Below, piece after piece: positions 7,021-14,639 of a DNA stretch of 19,694 nt. The stretch is from positions 1-19,694 of the forward strand of contig JBAXFX010000018.1 in assembly GCA_037139695.1 (NCBI GenBank), written 5' to 3'. Source of the stretch: JAAXTX01 sp037139695. GTDB lineage: Bacteria > Patescibacteriota > Minisyncoccia > Moranbacterales > UBA1568. A program made the translations under genes and the position numbers. The notes under the pieces are model-generated. The model was given only the letters and a program-made list of their open reading frames with translations. It ran no database searches and was not told the origin of the DNA. Within the stretch, counting starts at the first letter, position 1; each line of letters opens with the position of its first letter.

Positions 7021-8286
7021 TTATTTCTTGTCGATGGACTCCATACTCCGGCGGAGCAGGTCCGTCAGCATCCGTTCGCCTTCGAGCTCGTCGAGTAAGA
7101 CGAGATTCGCAAGACCGAGTGGCGGGATATCCTGCGGATTCGTCAGCGACCCGGTGGTATCGACCACCCGGACAACGTCTTTAGGCTGCAGGTATCCGAC
7201 CTCGACCCCCTCGCCGAACGGGAGTCCGGCTGACCATTCTCCGGACAGGAGCGACGATCGGATACCGGGCAAGGCCGAACCGCCACCACACAGGAAGATC
7301 CGATTCGGGAGAAGGTCGGTCTCGGCGAATTCGAGCAGGGACAGTTCCACGCCCCCAAGCCACACCCGACAGTCCTCCTCGAAAATATGCCCTATCTCTT
7401 CCGTCTGATCCGCTGGAAGCGTTCCGAACGCATAGTCAATCTTCATCTTCTCCGCGACGTCGAACGGGATACCGAATACCTGCACGAGACGCTTCGTGAA
7501 CGCCCGCCCGCCCAAGGCAAACATCTTGGTCCCCTCAAGGCCACCGTTTCGCACCACGGCGATATCGGTTGTCCCGCCACCGACGTCGATAAAGATGGCG
7601 CTGAAATCCATCATGTCCTCCACCTCGATTGCCCGCGCGACGGCGTACGGCTCGGCCGCGATGGAAAGCAGGTCGAGACCGAGCTCACCAGCAATCGTCT
7701 CAAGCGCACCGAGATGCACCATCGGCGCATACGCGTTGAACACACTCATAGACACATCGCCACCCTGGAAATTGAGCGGGCTCGTCTTACGATACCCGTC
7801 GATGCGGACATCAACGAGCGCCGCGTTGATGAGTTTCACCTCGATATCGCTCTGGCCCGTCTCCCAAGCGAGTTGCCGCCGGATACGCTCGAAGGCTTTC
7901 TCCTGCACCTTCTCGATGATCATCCGAAGCTCCTGCATCCCGATGCGGATATTGCGGTTCACGCGGTCGTAGTGTACGGTCGTGGTCGTCCCCTTGACGA
8001 GCTCGCCGGCGATGCCGATGATACTCTTCTTGACATCCTTGACGCCCGCATTCTTCTTGGCAAGCGCGATAGCCTCACGGGCCGACGTGATGACGCCGGA
8101 AATATCGGACACGGCCCCACTTTGCATATTCCCGGCTTTCTGGAACGTCCGCCCCACGCCGATAACCTCGGCACGCAACGCTTCGCGGTCAAGACGACAG
8201 ACTAAAGCCTTTACGACCTCGGTCCCGATATCGAGTGCAAGAAATATTTCCCTTTTCCCGTTCTTGGAAAACAAACCCATAGGCAT
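7021..8286 (-). CDS. PilM/FtsA-like actin-fold ATPase
   Basis: An actin/Hsp70-fold ATPase of 421 residues. Phosphate loop 1 is ALDIGTEVVKALV (17-29), phosphate loop 2 is FIDVGGGTTDIAVV (232-245), and the adenosine motif is CGGGSALPG (333-341). Between the first two lies an insertion of about 90 residues (near 85-175), where FtsA and PilM carry their SHS2/1C domain. FtsA's C-terminal membrane-anchoring amphipathic helix is not evident (end: LLRRSMESIDKK), which favours a PilM-like role at the cytoplasmic face of an envelope complex. The partner is probably the membrane protein encoded 12 bases downstream. Start is ATG at 8286; a second ATG at 8280 (MGLFSKNGK) is as likely. It has its own extended -10 promoter, so it heads a separate unit from the upstream glycolytic genes. 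No other pilus genes are in the window. Confidence 0.85.
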   Translation of the reverse strand: MPMGLFSKNGKREIFLALDIGTEVVKALVCRLDREALRAEVIGVGRTFQKAGNMQSGAVSDISGVITSAREAIALAKKNAGVKDVKKSIIGIAGELVKGTTTTVHYDRVNRNIRIGMQELRMIIEKVQEKAFERIRRQLAWETGQSDIEVKLINAALVDVRIDGYRKTSPLNFQGGDVSMSVFNAYAPMVHLGALETIAGELGLDLLSIAAEPYAVARAIEVEDMMDFSAIFIDVGGGTTDIAVVRNGGLEGTKMFALGGRAFTKRLVQVFGIPFDVAEKMKIDYAFGTLPADQTEEIGHIFEEDCRVWLGGVELSLLEFAETDLLPNRIFLCGGGSALPGIRSSLLSGEWSAGLPFGEGVEVGYLQPKDVVRVVDTTGSLTNPQDIPPLGLANLVLLDELEGERMLTDLLRRSMESIDKK

Positions 8287-8312
8287 CCGGTTGTGTTTGT
8301 ATGTTTACTGTC

Positions 8313-8321
8313 AGTATAGCA
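8313..8321 (-). promoter_or_regulatory. Extended -10 promoter of the PilM-like operon
   Basis: On the minus strand TGTGC is followed by TATACT (8318-8313), 27 bases before the ATG at 8286. No good -35 is seen. It lies in the 59-base gap after the PfkB-family gene, the widest gap in this part of the cluster. Confidence 0.6.
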
Positions 8322-8345
8322 CACTTGCCCGTTCTAAACGGCGAC

Positions 8346-9371
8346 TCATAATTCGCTCACGGATAACAGATCCGCTCGACGCTCCAATTCGGCCAAGTCA
8401 AGCAGTCCGGCCGATGCCCCGTACTCCGAAACGACGCTTCCGCTCTCGGCAATACCCCACCGGAGCGCGTCCGGAACGGACTTCCCGTGGAAGATGACCG
8501 CCGCAAAGAATGCGGACGAGAACGCGTCGCCGGCGCCGGTCGTGTCGACCACCTTCGGGACGACTCCGATCGGACAGTGCCAGAAGCCCGTCCCGTCCGT
8601 TCCCCACGCACCACGGTTCCCGTCGGTCATACAGATAGTCTTCACGCCGGTAGACAAAAGGGCGGAGAGGAGGAATCTCTCGCTGTTCAGCTGTTCCGGA
8701 GTCGCTTCCGGATTTGATTTCATGACGAGCTCGAGTGCCTCGTCTTTGTTGAGCGCAAGCAGTTCCGACCGGGATATCATCTCCATCGCGAGTGCCGGAT
8801 TTTCCCGAAGATTATGCTGTCCCGGATTGTAGGCGATCTTTGTCCCCTCAGTTCCGGCTGTCTCGATAATCGTCCGAATCTTATCTTCCCACTTCCCGTT
8901 CTGCGCACTGACGAAAAACCACTCTGCCCCGCGAAGACGGTCGGGAAGAATTTCCAGATGGTCGTTCGCATCGCGATTGTGGAAGATAGTCCGTTCACCG
9001 CTCTGTGACAAGACGATGATCGCGGACAGGTCGCTCCGAACCGCCGGATCGACGAATATCTTGTCTATTGAAACACCTGTATGACGAAGCTCGCGCAGAA
9101 TCCAGTGGCCCGTCTCGTCCCCGCCAATCCGGCTGTATGGTGCGACACGGACCCCAAGCTTAGCAAGTCCCCATGCTACATTCGCCGCCACGCCACCGAC
9201 CGCCTCGTAAAGCTCGGCGATGCGGTACTTCCCGCCGAGCTCAAACGCGACCTTGCGCTGCGCGGTCAGGTCTTCCGGCGTTTCCAGGATAATGCCTTCG
9301 TCCGTCGGAAAGAAGATATCCTTTGAGGTCGAGCCGATACAGATGACGTCATGGTGTTTTCGGAACAGCAT
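8346..9371 (-). CDS. PfkB-family carbohydrate/nucleoside kinase
   Basis: A ribokinase-fold kinase of 341 residues that phosphorylates a sugar or nucleoside with ATP. Signature 1 is AVGGVAANVAWGLAKLG (57-73). The NxxE magnesium motif is N208-K-D-E211. Signature 2 is DTTGAGDAFSSAFFAAV (276-292), with D282 the likely catalytic base and GAGD the anion hole. The N-terminus carries an insertion (about 25-55, TDEGIILETPEDLTAQRK...) seen in some adenosine-kinase-like members. The substrate cannot be assigned: fructose-6-P, ribose, adenosine or another sugar are all possible. It ends with TGA, which shows TGA is a stop here. It lies 24 bases behind eno and is probably co-transcribed; a 12-base palindrome, ttccgatcggaa (9383-9394), fills that gap. 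Confidence 0.88.
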   Translation of the reverse strand: MLFRKHHDVICIGSTSKDIFFPTDEGIILETPEDLTAQRKVAFELGGKYRIAELYEAVGGVAANVAWGLAKLGVRVAPYSRIGGDETGHWILRELRHTGVSIDKIFVDPAVRSDLSAIIVLSQSGERTIFHNRDANDHLEILPDRLRGAEWFFVSAQNGKWEDKIRTIIETAGTEGTKIAYNPGQHNLRENPALAMEMISRSELLALNKDEALELVMKSNPEATPEQLNSERFLLSALLSTGVKTICMTDGNRGAWGTDGTGFWHCPIGVVPKVVDTTGAGDAFSSAFFAAVIFHGKSVPDALRWGIAESGSVVSEYGASAGLLDLAELERRADLLSVSEL

Positions 9372-9395
9372 ATCTTTTCGTTTTCCGATCGGAAG

Positions 9396-10679
9396 TTATT
9401 TCCTCGTCTCGTCCCAGATCGCGAGGAGTCGGTTGTACTTCGCGAGGCGTTCCCCGCGCGAGAGTGATCCGGTCTTGATAAAGCCGGCACTCGCGCCGAC
9501 CGCGAGGTCCGCGATGAAGTCGTCCACCGTCTCGCCGGAACGGTGCGACACGACCGACGCGAACCCGTTCGCCCGCGCGAGATTCATGCACTCGATCGTC
9601 TCGGACAGTGTCCCGATCTGATTCACCTTGATGAGCACGGCATTGCACGACTTGGCTTCGATCGCCTTCGCAAGACGCTTCGGGTTCGTAACGAGAAGGT
9701 CATCACCAATCAACATCGTTTCCTTACCCCACGCGGCGTGTTCCTTCGAAAGCTTCGCGTTCATCTGCGCCCAGCCTTCCCAGTCCTCCTCGTGCAGGCC
9801 ATCCTCGATCGAGACGACCGCGTACTTCTCGATCCAATCCCGATACAGGTTTATGATGCTCTCGCGGGTCAGCTCGACGTTTTCCGGTTTCAGAAGATAT
9901 TTATCCTCGGTCTCGTCATAAAACGAGCTCGCCGCCACGTCGAACCCGATGAACATGTCCTTGCCAGGAGCATATCCTGCGGCTGTCATTGCCTGGTGCA
10001 ATGTCTCAAGTGCCTGAGCATGACTTTCCATGTGCGGTGCGAATCCGCCCTCATCACCGACACCGACCGAAAGGCCCTCCTTCTCGAGGATGCCCTTGAG
10101 CGCATGGAACGTCTCACTCCCGGCGCGAAGCTGGTCCGGATAATTGGCAATGCCGGCCGGAACGAGTTTGAATTCCTGCGCGGACAATCCGGAATCACTG
10201 TGTTTCCCACCGTTTATGACGTTGAACATCGGGACCGGGAATGAATCGATCGCTTCCGGCAGTCCCGCAAGCGCACGAATATGCATATAGAGCGGCTTCC
10301 CGGCACTCTGCGCGGCCGCACGCGCCGTCGCGAGCGAGATACCGAGAATCGCGTTCGCCCCGAGCCGACCCTTATTCTCCGTCCCATCGAGATCGATCAT
10401 CTTTGTATCGAGCGCCTCTTGCTCCGAGGCTTCCATTCCGAGCACCGCTTCACGGAGCTCGCCGTTCACGTTCGCTACGGCCTGAAGCGTCCCAAGCCCG
10501 CGGTAGCGACTCTTGTCACCGTCACGAAGCTCCACCGCCTCGAATTTTCCCGTAGACGCGCCCGACGGCACTCCGGCCACGGCGACCGTCCCGTCCTCAA
10601 GCGTCACCTTCACCTCGACCGTCGGGTTCCCCCGCGAATCAAGTATCTCCCGCCCTTCCACCTGCATGATCTTCGACAT
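9396..10679 (-). CDS. eno: Enolase
   Basis: It converts 2-phosphoglycerate to phosphoenolpyruvate in lower glycolysis. The complete 427-residue enzyme has the N-terminal ILDSRGNPTVEV (12-23), the flexible loop GVPSGASTGKFEAVELRDGD (36-55), the GGKH loop with H160, D209-E210 in GVGDEGGF, magnesium ligands D247 (GFDVAAS), E292 (SIEDGLHEEDW) and the Asp of LIGDDLLVTN, K351 in KVNQIGT, and SHRSGET (378-384). ATG at 10679 (MSKIMQVEGREILDSRG) is preferred over a GTG 12 bases upstream because AAGGTG lies nine bases before it. It follows pgk by 40 bases; a TATACT at 10712-10717 in the gap could be an internal -10 but has no -35. Confidence 0.98.
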   Translation of the reverse strand: MSKIMQVEGREILDSRGNPTVEVKVTLEDGTVAVAGVPSGASTGKFEAVELRDGDKSRYRGLGTLQAVANVNGELREAVLGMEASEQEALDTKMIDLDGTENKGRLGANAILGISLATARAAAQSAGKPLYMHIRALAGLPEAIDSFPVPMFNVINGGKHSDSGLSAQEFKLVPAGIANYPDQLRAGSETFHALKGILEKEGLSVGVGDEGGFAPHMESHAQALETLHQAMTAAGYAPGKDMFIGFDVAASSFYDETEDKYLLKPENVELTRESIINLYRDWIEKYAVVSIEDGLHEEDWEGWAQMNAKLSKEHAAWGKETMLIGDDLLVTNPKRLAKAIEAKSCNAVLIKVNQIGTLSETIECMNLARANGFASVVSHRSGETVDDFIADLAVGASAGFIKTGSLSRGERLAKYNRLLAIWDETRK

Positions 10680-10719
10680 ACGTTTCTTCACCTTATCCGA
10701 TTTATGCTTCCAGTATACC

Positions 10720-11799
10720 CTATTTCCCCGCTTCCCGACCAGCCGCCGCCTCGAGCGCGGTCAATCCCGGCAATGCTTTGCCGCTCATGTACTCGAGCAT
10801 CGCGCCACCACCGGTCGAAATGAACCCCAACTTCCCAATCAGCCCCATATGCTCCAATACGGCCAGCGATTCCCCGCCACCGCTCACGACCTTCGCGCCG
10901 CTTTCAATCATCGCGATCAAGACGGCGTTCGTCCCCCGGTCATACGGCGACTCTTCGAACTTTCCCAACGGACCGTTCCAAACGATCGTTTTCGCGTGCT
11001 TCACGATTTCCGAATACATCGCGATCGTGCTCGGACCGATGTCGAGGCGCGCCTCGCCGCCCTGAAAATCGAACGGCAGAAGCACCTTGTCCGAAAAAGT
11101 GATTCCTTGATCGATCGCCTCATTGGCGATCTTCCCACCCACGAGCACCGCGTCATACAGGCGTTCGAACTCGCGCAAAAGTGGCAGCTTCGTCTCGATC
11201 TTCGCCCCGCCGATGACCGCGACCGCGGGATGCTCGGGATGCTCACGCGCGGAAGAAAGCGTCGCGACCTCCTCGAGGAGTCGCGGGCCGGCGTACGACG
11301 GCAATAATTCCGTGATTGCCGAGACCGACGCCTGGCTCCGATGACACACGGAAAAGGCCTCGTTCACGAAGATATCGAATGGGGCCGAGAGCTCGGCCGC
11401 GAACGCCGCATCATCTTGTTCCTCCCCCGCATGAAAACGGACATTCTCAAGCAATACCGCCCCACCTTCCGGAAGCGCCGAAAGCGCCTCCGTAACAGAA
11501 GTACCGATGCAGTCATCTGCAAACGAAAACGGCATTCCGAGTATCGCCTTGGCGGGTTCGAGTACTGCCCGAAGCGAATAGGTCTCGTCGCGTTTGCCTT
11601 CCGGCCGGCCGAAATGGGAGAGGAGCGCGACACGCGCGCCGGGATACGAGAGGATCTTCGTAAGGGCTTCCTTGGGCGATTCGATCTTGAACCGTTCCAA
11701 CACCTGTCCCTTACTGTCGACCTCGACATTGAAATCCACCCGCAACAGTACCGTCTTCCCGGAAAAATCCACGCCTTCGATTCCCCGTATATTCGCCAT
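10720..11799 (-). CDS. pgk: Phosphoglycerate kinase, compact form
   Basis: It interconverts 1,3-bisphosphoglycerate + ADP and 3-phosphoglycerate + ATP. Diagnostic blocks are LLRVDFNVEV, LLSHFGRPEG, LLENVRFHAGEEQDD, FVNEAFSVCHRSQASV (substrate basic patch), VIGGAKIETKLPLL, LDIGPSTIAMY, IVWNGPLGKFEESPYDRGT, VVSGGGESLAVL and ISTGGGAMLEYMSGKALPGL. At 359 residues it is about 35-40 shorter than most bacterial enzymes (around 395). The shortening is mostly in the C-terminal nucleotide domain, between GGKIANEAI and LDIGPST, where only some 25 residues remain. All catalytic blocks survive, so it should be active. ATG at 11799 is preferred over an in-frame TTG at 11805. No Shine-Dalgarno. The gene lies 36 bases after mraY and 40 before eno. 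Confidence 0.97.
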   Translation of the reverse strand: MANIRGIEGVDFSGKTVLLRVDFNVEVDSKGQVLERFKIESPKEALTKILSYPGARVALLSHFGRPEGKRDETYSLRAVLEPAKAILGMPFSFADDCIGTSVTEALSALPEGGAVLLENVRFHAGEEQDDAAFAAELSAPFDIFVNEAFSVCHRSQASVSAITELLPSYAGPRLLEEVATLSSAREHPEHPAVAVIGGAKIETKLPLLREFERLYDAVLVGGKIANEAIDQGITFSDKVLLPFDFQGGEARLDIGPSTIAMYSEIVKHAKTIVWNGPLGKFEESPYDRGTNAVLIAMIESGAKVVSGGGESLAVLEHMGLIGKLGFISTGGGAMLEYMSGKALPGLTALEAAAGREAGK

Positions 11800-11835
11800 A
11801 CTCAAATATTTTTATCTTATTACGTTATACGTCAC

Positions 11836-12960
11836 TTAGTACTTTCCCATACCGAGAATGCCGATCACGATGCCCGCCGCCGAAGTGATGCCCGTCAGTA
11901 TCCACGCCCGCATCACAACCTTCGACTCCGGCCATCCCAATGCCTCAAAGTGATGATGGAGCGGCGCCGCAAGGAAGACCTTCCGGCCACGAAATTTCTT
12001 GGAGCAAAGCTGTATCACGACACTCCCCGATTCAAGTATATAGATGAAGACGATGATAAACAGCACGATCGCCGAGTTCGTGATCATCGCGACCACCCCC
12101 AAGGTCGTCCCAAGCGCCATCGCGCCGGTATCGCCCATGAAGAATCGCGCCGGCGGGATATTGAACCACAGGAAGGCGAGGAGTGCGCCGGCGACCGCGG
12201 AACAGAACGCCGCGAGGTCCATCCGGTTCTGAAAGAACGAGATGACCGCGAACGAGCCGAACGCCATAAGCATCACGCCACCGTTGAGTCCATCTAGGCC
12301 GTCGGTCTCGTTCGAGGAGATCGCGGTAAAGAGGATGACGAAGATGAAGAGCGGGACATACCACCAGCCGATCGTGAAATCCCCCACCGCAGGAATATGG
12401 ATGGAATCCCAACCAAGCTTGAAATAAAACCACCACGCGCCCGTACCGGCGATCGCGATGAGCCACCAGAATCGCGATGCGAACCGCATCCCGCCACCCT
12501 TGTTCGCTCCCTTGCACCGGACGCTCATATAGTCATCCACGAGCCCGAGTATGCCGGCAGCCCCGAGCACGAAGAGTGGCAACCAGGTCTGGGCACGGTT
12601 CAGGAAGTCGAGTTTGGCGACGAATGCGTGATCGGTCAGCTGTGCGATCGGCGAAAAAAGATATTCGGATGCGAAGGCGAGCGCGAGTACCGCGACCCAG
12701 ATAATCACGCCACCCATCGTCGGCGTTCCCGCCTTGCCGGCATGAAGCCGGTTCACGACCGACAGCTTCTCGCCCTGCACCGAAGTCTCCTTGATCTTGA
12801 TGCCGATCTTATATTTGAACAGGATATTGGTCCAAAGTGGCGTGATGGCAAACGCGATCAGAAACGCGAGAAACCCCGTCCCGAGCACCTTGAGCGTGTT
12901 CACGACGTCGGGAATGTTCTGAATCCTGGCTACCTGTACGATGTCGGCGGCTTCCTGCAT
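11836..12960 (-). CDS. mraY: Phospho-N-acetylmuramoyl-pentapeptide transferase (lipid I synthase)
   Basis: This integral membrane enzyme transfers phospho-MurNAc-pentapeptide from UDP to undecaprenyl phosphate, giving lipid I. The 374-residue protein has about ten membrane helices. It shows GKAGTPTMGGVIIW (75-88), the catalytic pair in LVDDYMSV (D142-D143), NETDGLDGLNGG (217-228) with the nucleophile/Mg region, FFMGDTGAMALG (273-284) and the diagnostic PLHHHFE (334-340). Start is placed at 12960 (MQEAADIVQ): a longer frame to 13035 would overlap the end of the carboxypeptidase gene by 58 bases. The first 20 residues before the first helix are slightly longer than in E. coli. It lies 17 bases behind the carboxypeptidase gene with no ribosome site, so translation may be coupled. 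It sits outside the usual mur/dcw cluster. Confidence 0.97.
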   Translation of the reverse strand: MQEAADIVQVARIQNIPDVVNTLKVLGTGFLAFLIAFAITPLWTNILFKYKIGIKIKETSVQGEKLSVVNRLHAGKAGTPTMGGVIIWVAVLALAFASEYLFSPIAQLTDHAFVAKLDFLNRAQTWLPLFVLGAAGILGLVDDYMSVRCKGANKGGGMRFASRFWWLIAIAGTGAWWFYFKLGWDSIHIPAVGDFTIGWWYVPLFIFVILFTAISSNETDGLDGLNGGVMLMAFGSFAVISFFQNRMDLAAFCSAVAGALLAFLWFNIPPARFFMGDTGAMALGTTLGVVAMITNSAIVLFIIVFIYILESGSVVIQLCSKKFRGRKVFLAAPLHHHFEALGWPESKVVMRAWILTGITSAAGIVIGILGMGKY

Positions 12961-12977
12961 ATATATATCGTAACGTA

Positions 12978-14000
12978 TTATTTCCACTGGTAAGACGAGA
13001 ATCCCCATAAAAGCATTTCCTGGATGCTTTGCCACCGTGCCGAGTCATCAAGGACAACCGCGATCAGCCGGTGTTTGTCCGCAGACGGGTCGCCTGCCAC
13101 GGCCAAGAGCGAATATCCGGCCCTCGGCGTGAATCCGGTCTTCGTTCCGCGCAGATTCGGATAGCCGAGTATCTGGTCGGTATTGAAGATCTCGTGCTGG
13201 TACTGCCCATCGACGGACGAGATGACGGTCTTGTCCATACGCATCGTGCTCCACAGTATATCGTATCGCTGGGCGTATGCCGCGATCTTGGCCACGTCGA
13301 GCGCGGAAGAATAGCAGTTTTCCTCTTTAGCCACGTCATCGAGTTCGAGCCCGGACGGCGTGCAAAAATGTGTGTTCAAAAGACCGAGTTCCGCCGCGCG
13401 ACGGTTCATCGTCTCGACGAACGCGTCCTGACTCCCCGAGACATGCTCCGCAAGCGAGATTGCCGCATCATTCGCGCTGTTCATCAGGGCCGCCTTCAGA
13501 AGGTCCCGCACGGACACCTGCTCGCCGACATGCAACCGCTCCCCATTGCAGAATCCAGAACGCGGACAACCGACCCTGGTCCCTTCGGCATACACCGCGT
13601 CCTCGGGAATCGTGACCGGCTCATCGAGACTTTTTGCCGTCTCTATCGCGATCATCGTGGTCATGAGCTTGGTGATGGAAGCGATCGCACGGTGCGCGTC
13701 CGCATCCTGCTCGAAGAGTGGTATGCCCGAAGCCGCATCGAGCAGAACGGCCGAATGCGCCGTCGGAACCGCAAGCGAACCCACGCCATCGCGTTTCACC
13801 GGTTTAAACTCCGAAGACAAGTCATGCCGTTCCACGACGGCCGGCGTCGTCCTTTCGTCGGACACCCCGGCCACCTTTCCGGCAAAGCGGTTCTGCTCCG
13901 CGACGGCCGCCTTGTTCTTCGAGAACCAGGCCGTCCCTCCGGTAATGAGGGCGGCCAGAATCAGACTGAATGCGGCGATGGGGATGAATCGTCTTTCCAT
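12978..14000 (-). CDS. dacA: D-alanyl-D-alanine carboxypeptidase (PBP5/DacA family, S11)
   Basis: A serine peptidase that trims the terminal D-Ala from peptidoglycan stem peptides outside the cytoplasmic membrane. The 340 residues begin with an N-terminal membrane anchor or signal (6-25). After a linker of about 55 residues comes the catalytic domain with S108-I-T-K111 (active serine and lysine), S175-A-N177, and K287-T-G289 in RGTKTGFTPRAGYSL. The protein ends soon after the catalytic domain, so the C-terminal beta domain and amphipathic anchor of E. coli PBP5 are missing; the N-terminal helix is the only anchor. Four cysteines (145, 151, 213, 229) are unusual and could form disulfides. The gene follows scpB by 12 bases and precedes mraY by 17. 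It lacks a ribosome site. The symbol follows the family, not a proven orthologue. Confidence 0.92.
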   Translation of the reverse strand: MERRFIPIAAFSLILAALITGGTAWFSKNKAAVAEQNRFAGKVAGVSDERTTPAVVERHDLSSEFKPVKRDGVGSLAVPTAHSAVLLDAASGIPLFEQDADAHRAIASITKLMTTMIAIETAKSLDEPVTIPEDAVYAEGTRVGCPRSGFCNGERLHVGEQVSVRDLLKAALMNSANDAAISLAEHVSGSQDAFVETMNRRAAELGLLNTHFCTPSGLELDDVAKEENCYSSALDVAKIAAYAQRYDILWSTMRMDKTVISSVDGQYQHEIFNTDQILGYPNLRGTKTGFTPRAGYSLLAVAGDPSADKHRLIAVVLDDSARWQSIQEMLLWGFSSYQWK

Positions 14001-14012
14001 GCGTTTATATTC

Positions 14013-14630
14013 TTATTCCTCGGTCCGTGCATCTTCAGGAACATCCTCTTCGGGAACGTCGGCATCGGTCGCATCGGAATGTTCCTCGCGGGCAGCCAGA
14101 CGCGGATCACGCGACAGTGTGGCATACTCCGGCAGCTCGCCGTTCGACCCAATGCCGAGCAACTCGAACAGACGGAACGAAGGCGTGTATTCGAATTCCC
14201 TCGCGTCAAACGGATTCGGCCTCCGGTCAATCAGGCCGCGAAGAAGCAGGCTACGAAGCGCGAAGGAAGAGTTCACACCGCGGATGGCATCGATCGACGC
14301 GCGGGAAACCGGACCACGATACGCCACGACCGAAAGCGTCTCCATCGTCGCCTTGCCAAGCGTCTCCTCGCGATCGGACACGAGCATCGCCTCGACGTCC
14401 GGCGCGTTTTCGGCCCGGGTCGCCAGCTCCGCGTTCTTGCCGTTTCGGATGAGCGTAAGCCCGGACTCAGGAAGCACATAGCGCTGGGCGAGGTCCTCGA
14501 GTCCGACCTCGATCTCGGCCTCCGAAGCGGACAACGCCTTCGAGAGACGCGCGACCGAAATCGGTTCCCCGTGCAAGAACAGGAGTGATTCGATCTTCGA
14601 CTGGATGGATATGGCGGATTCCGTTTTCAT
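14013..14630 (-). CDS. scpB: Segregation and condensation protein B
   Basis: ScpB dimers bind ScpA and the Smc ATPase to form the bacterial condensin complex that compacts and segregates the chromosome. The 205 residues contain two winged-helix domains: SKIESLLFLHGEPISVARLSKAL (11-33) opens the first, and ETLSVVAYRGPVSRASIDAIRGVNSSFALRSLLLRGLI (97-134) is the hallmark of the second. A C-terminal acidic tail (about 176-205, rich in Asp/Glu) is longer than usual and probably disordered. It starts nine bases after scpA stops, with no ribosome site, so translational coupling is likely. No smc gene is in the window. Confidence 0.95.
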   Translation of the reverse strand: MKTESAISIQSKIESLLFLHGEPISVARLSKALSASEAEIEVGLEDLAQRYVLPESGLTLIRNGKNAELATRAENAPDVEAMLVSDREETLGKATMETLSVVAYRGPVSRASIDAIRGVNSSFALRSLLLRGLIDRRPNPFDAREFEYTPSFRLFELLGIGSNGELPEYATLSRDPRLAAREEHSDATDADVPEEDVPEDARTEE

Positions 14631-14639
14631 GGGATTCGA

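Noticed and set aside
7021..8286. Calling the ATPase FtsA and the cluster a division operon
   Set aside because: There is no ftsZ or ftsQ nearby and no evident C-terminal membrane helix; the following one-pass protein fits a PilM-like pair better.
10712..10717. TATACT between pgk and eno as a promoter
   Set aside because: There is no -35 and no extended TG; kept only as a possibility in the eno entry.
11341..12297. A 318-codon open frame on the plus strand
   Set aside because: Antisense to the pgk and mraY ends; no motifs and spans two real genes.
13029..14588. A 519-codon open frame on the plus strand
   Set aside because: It runs antisense through dacA and scpB, which both have complete family motifs; its product is Arg-rich and has no recognisable domain. 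It is a result of the GC-rich codon pattern.
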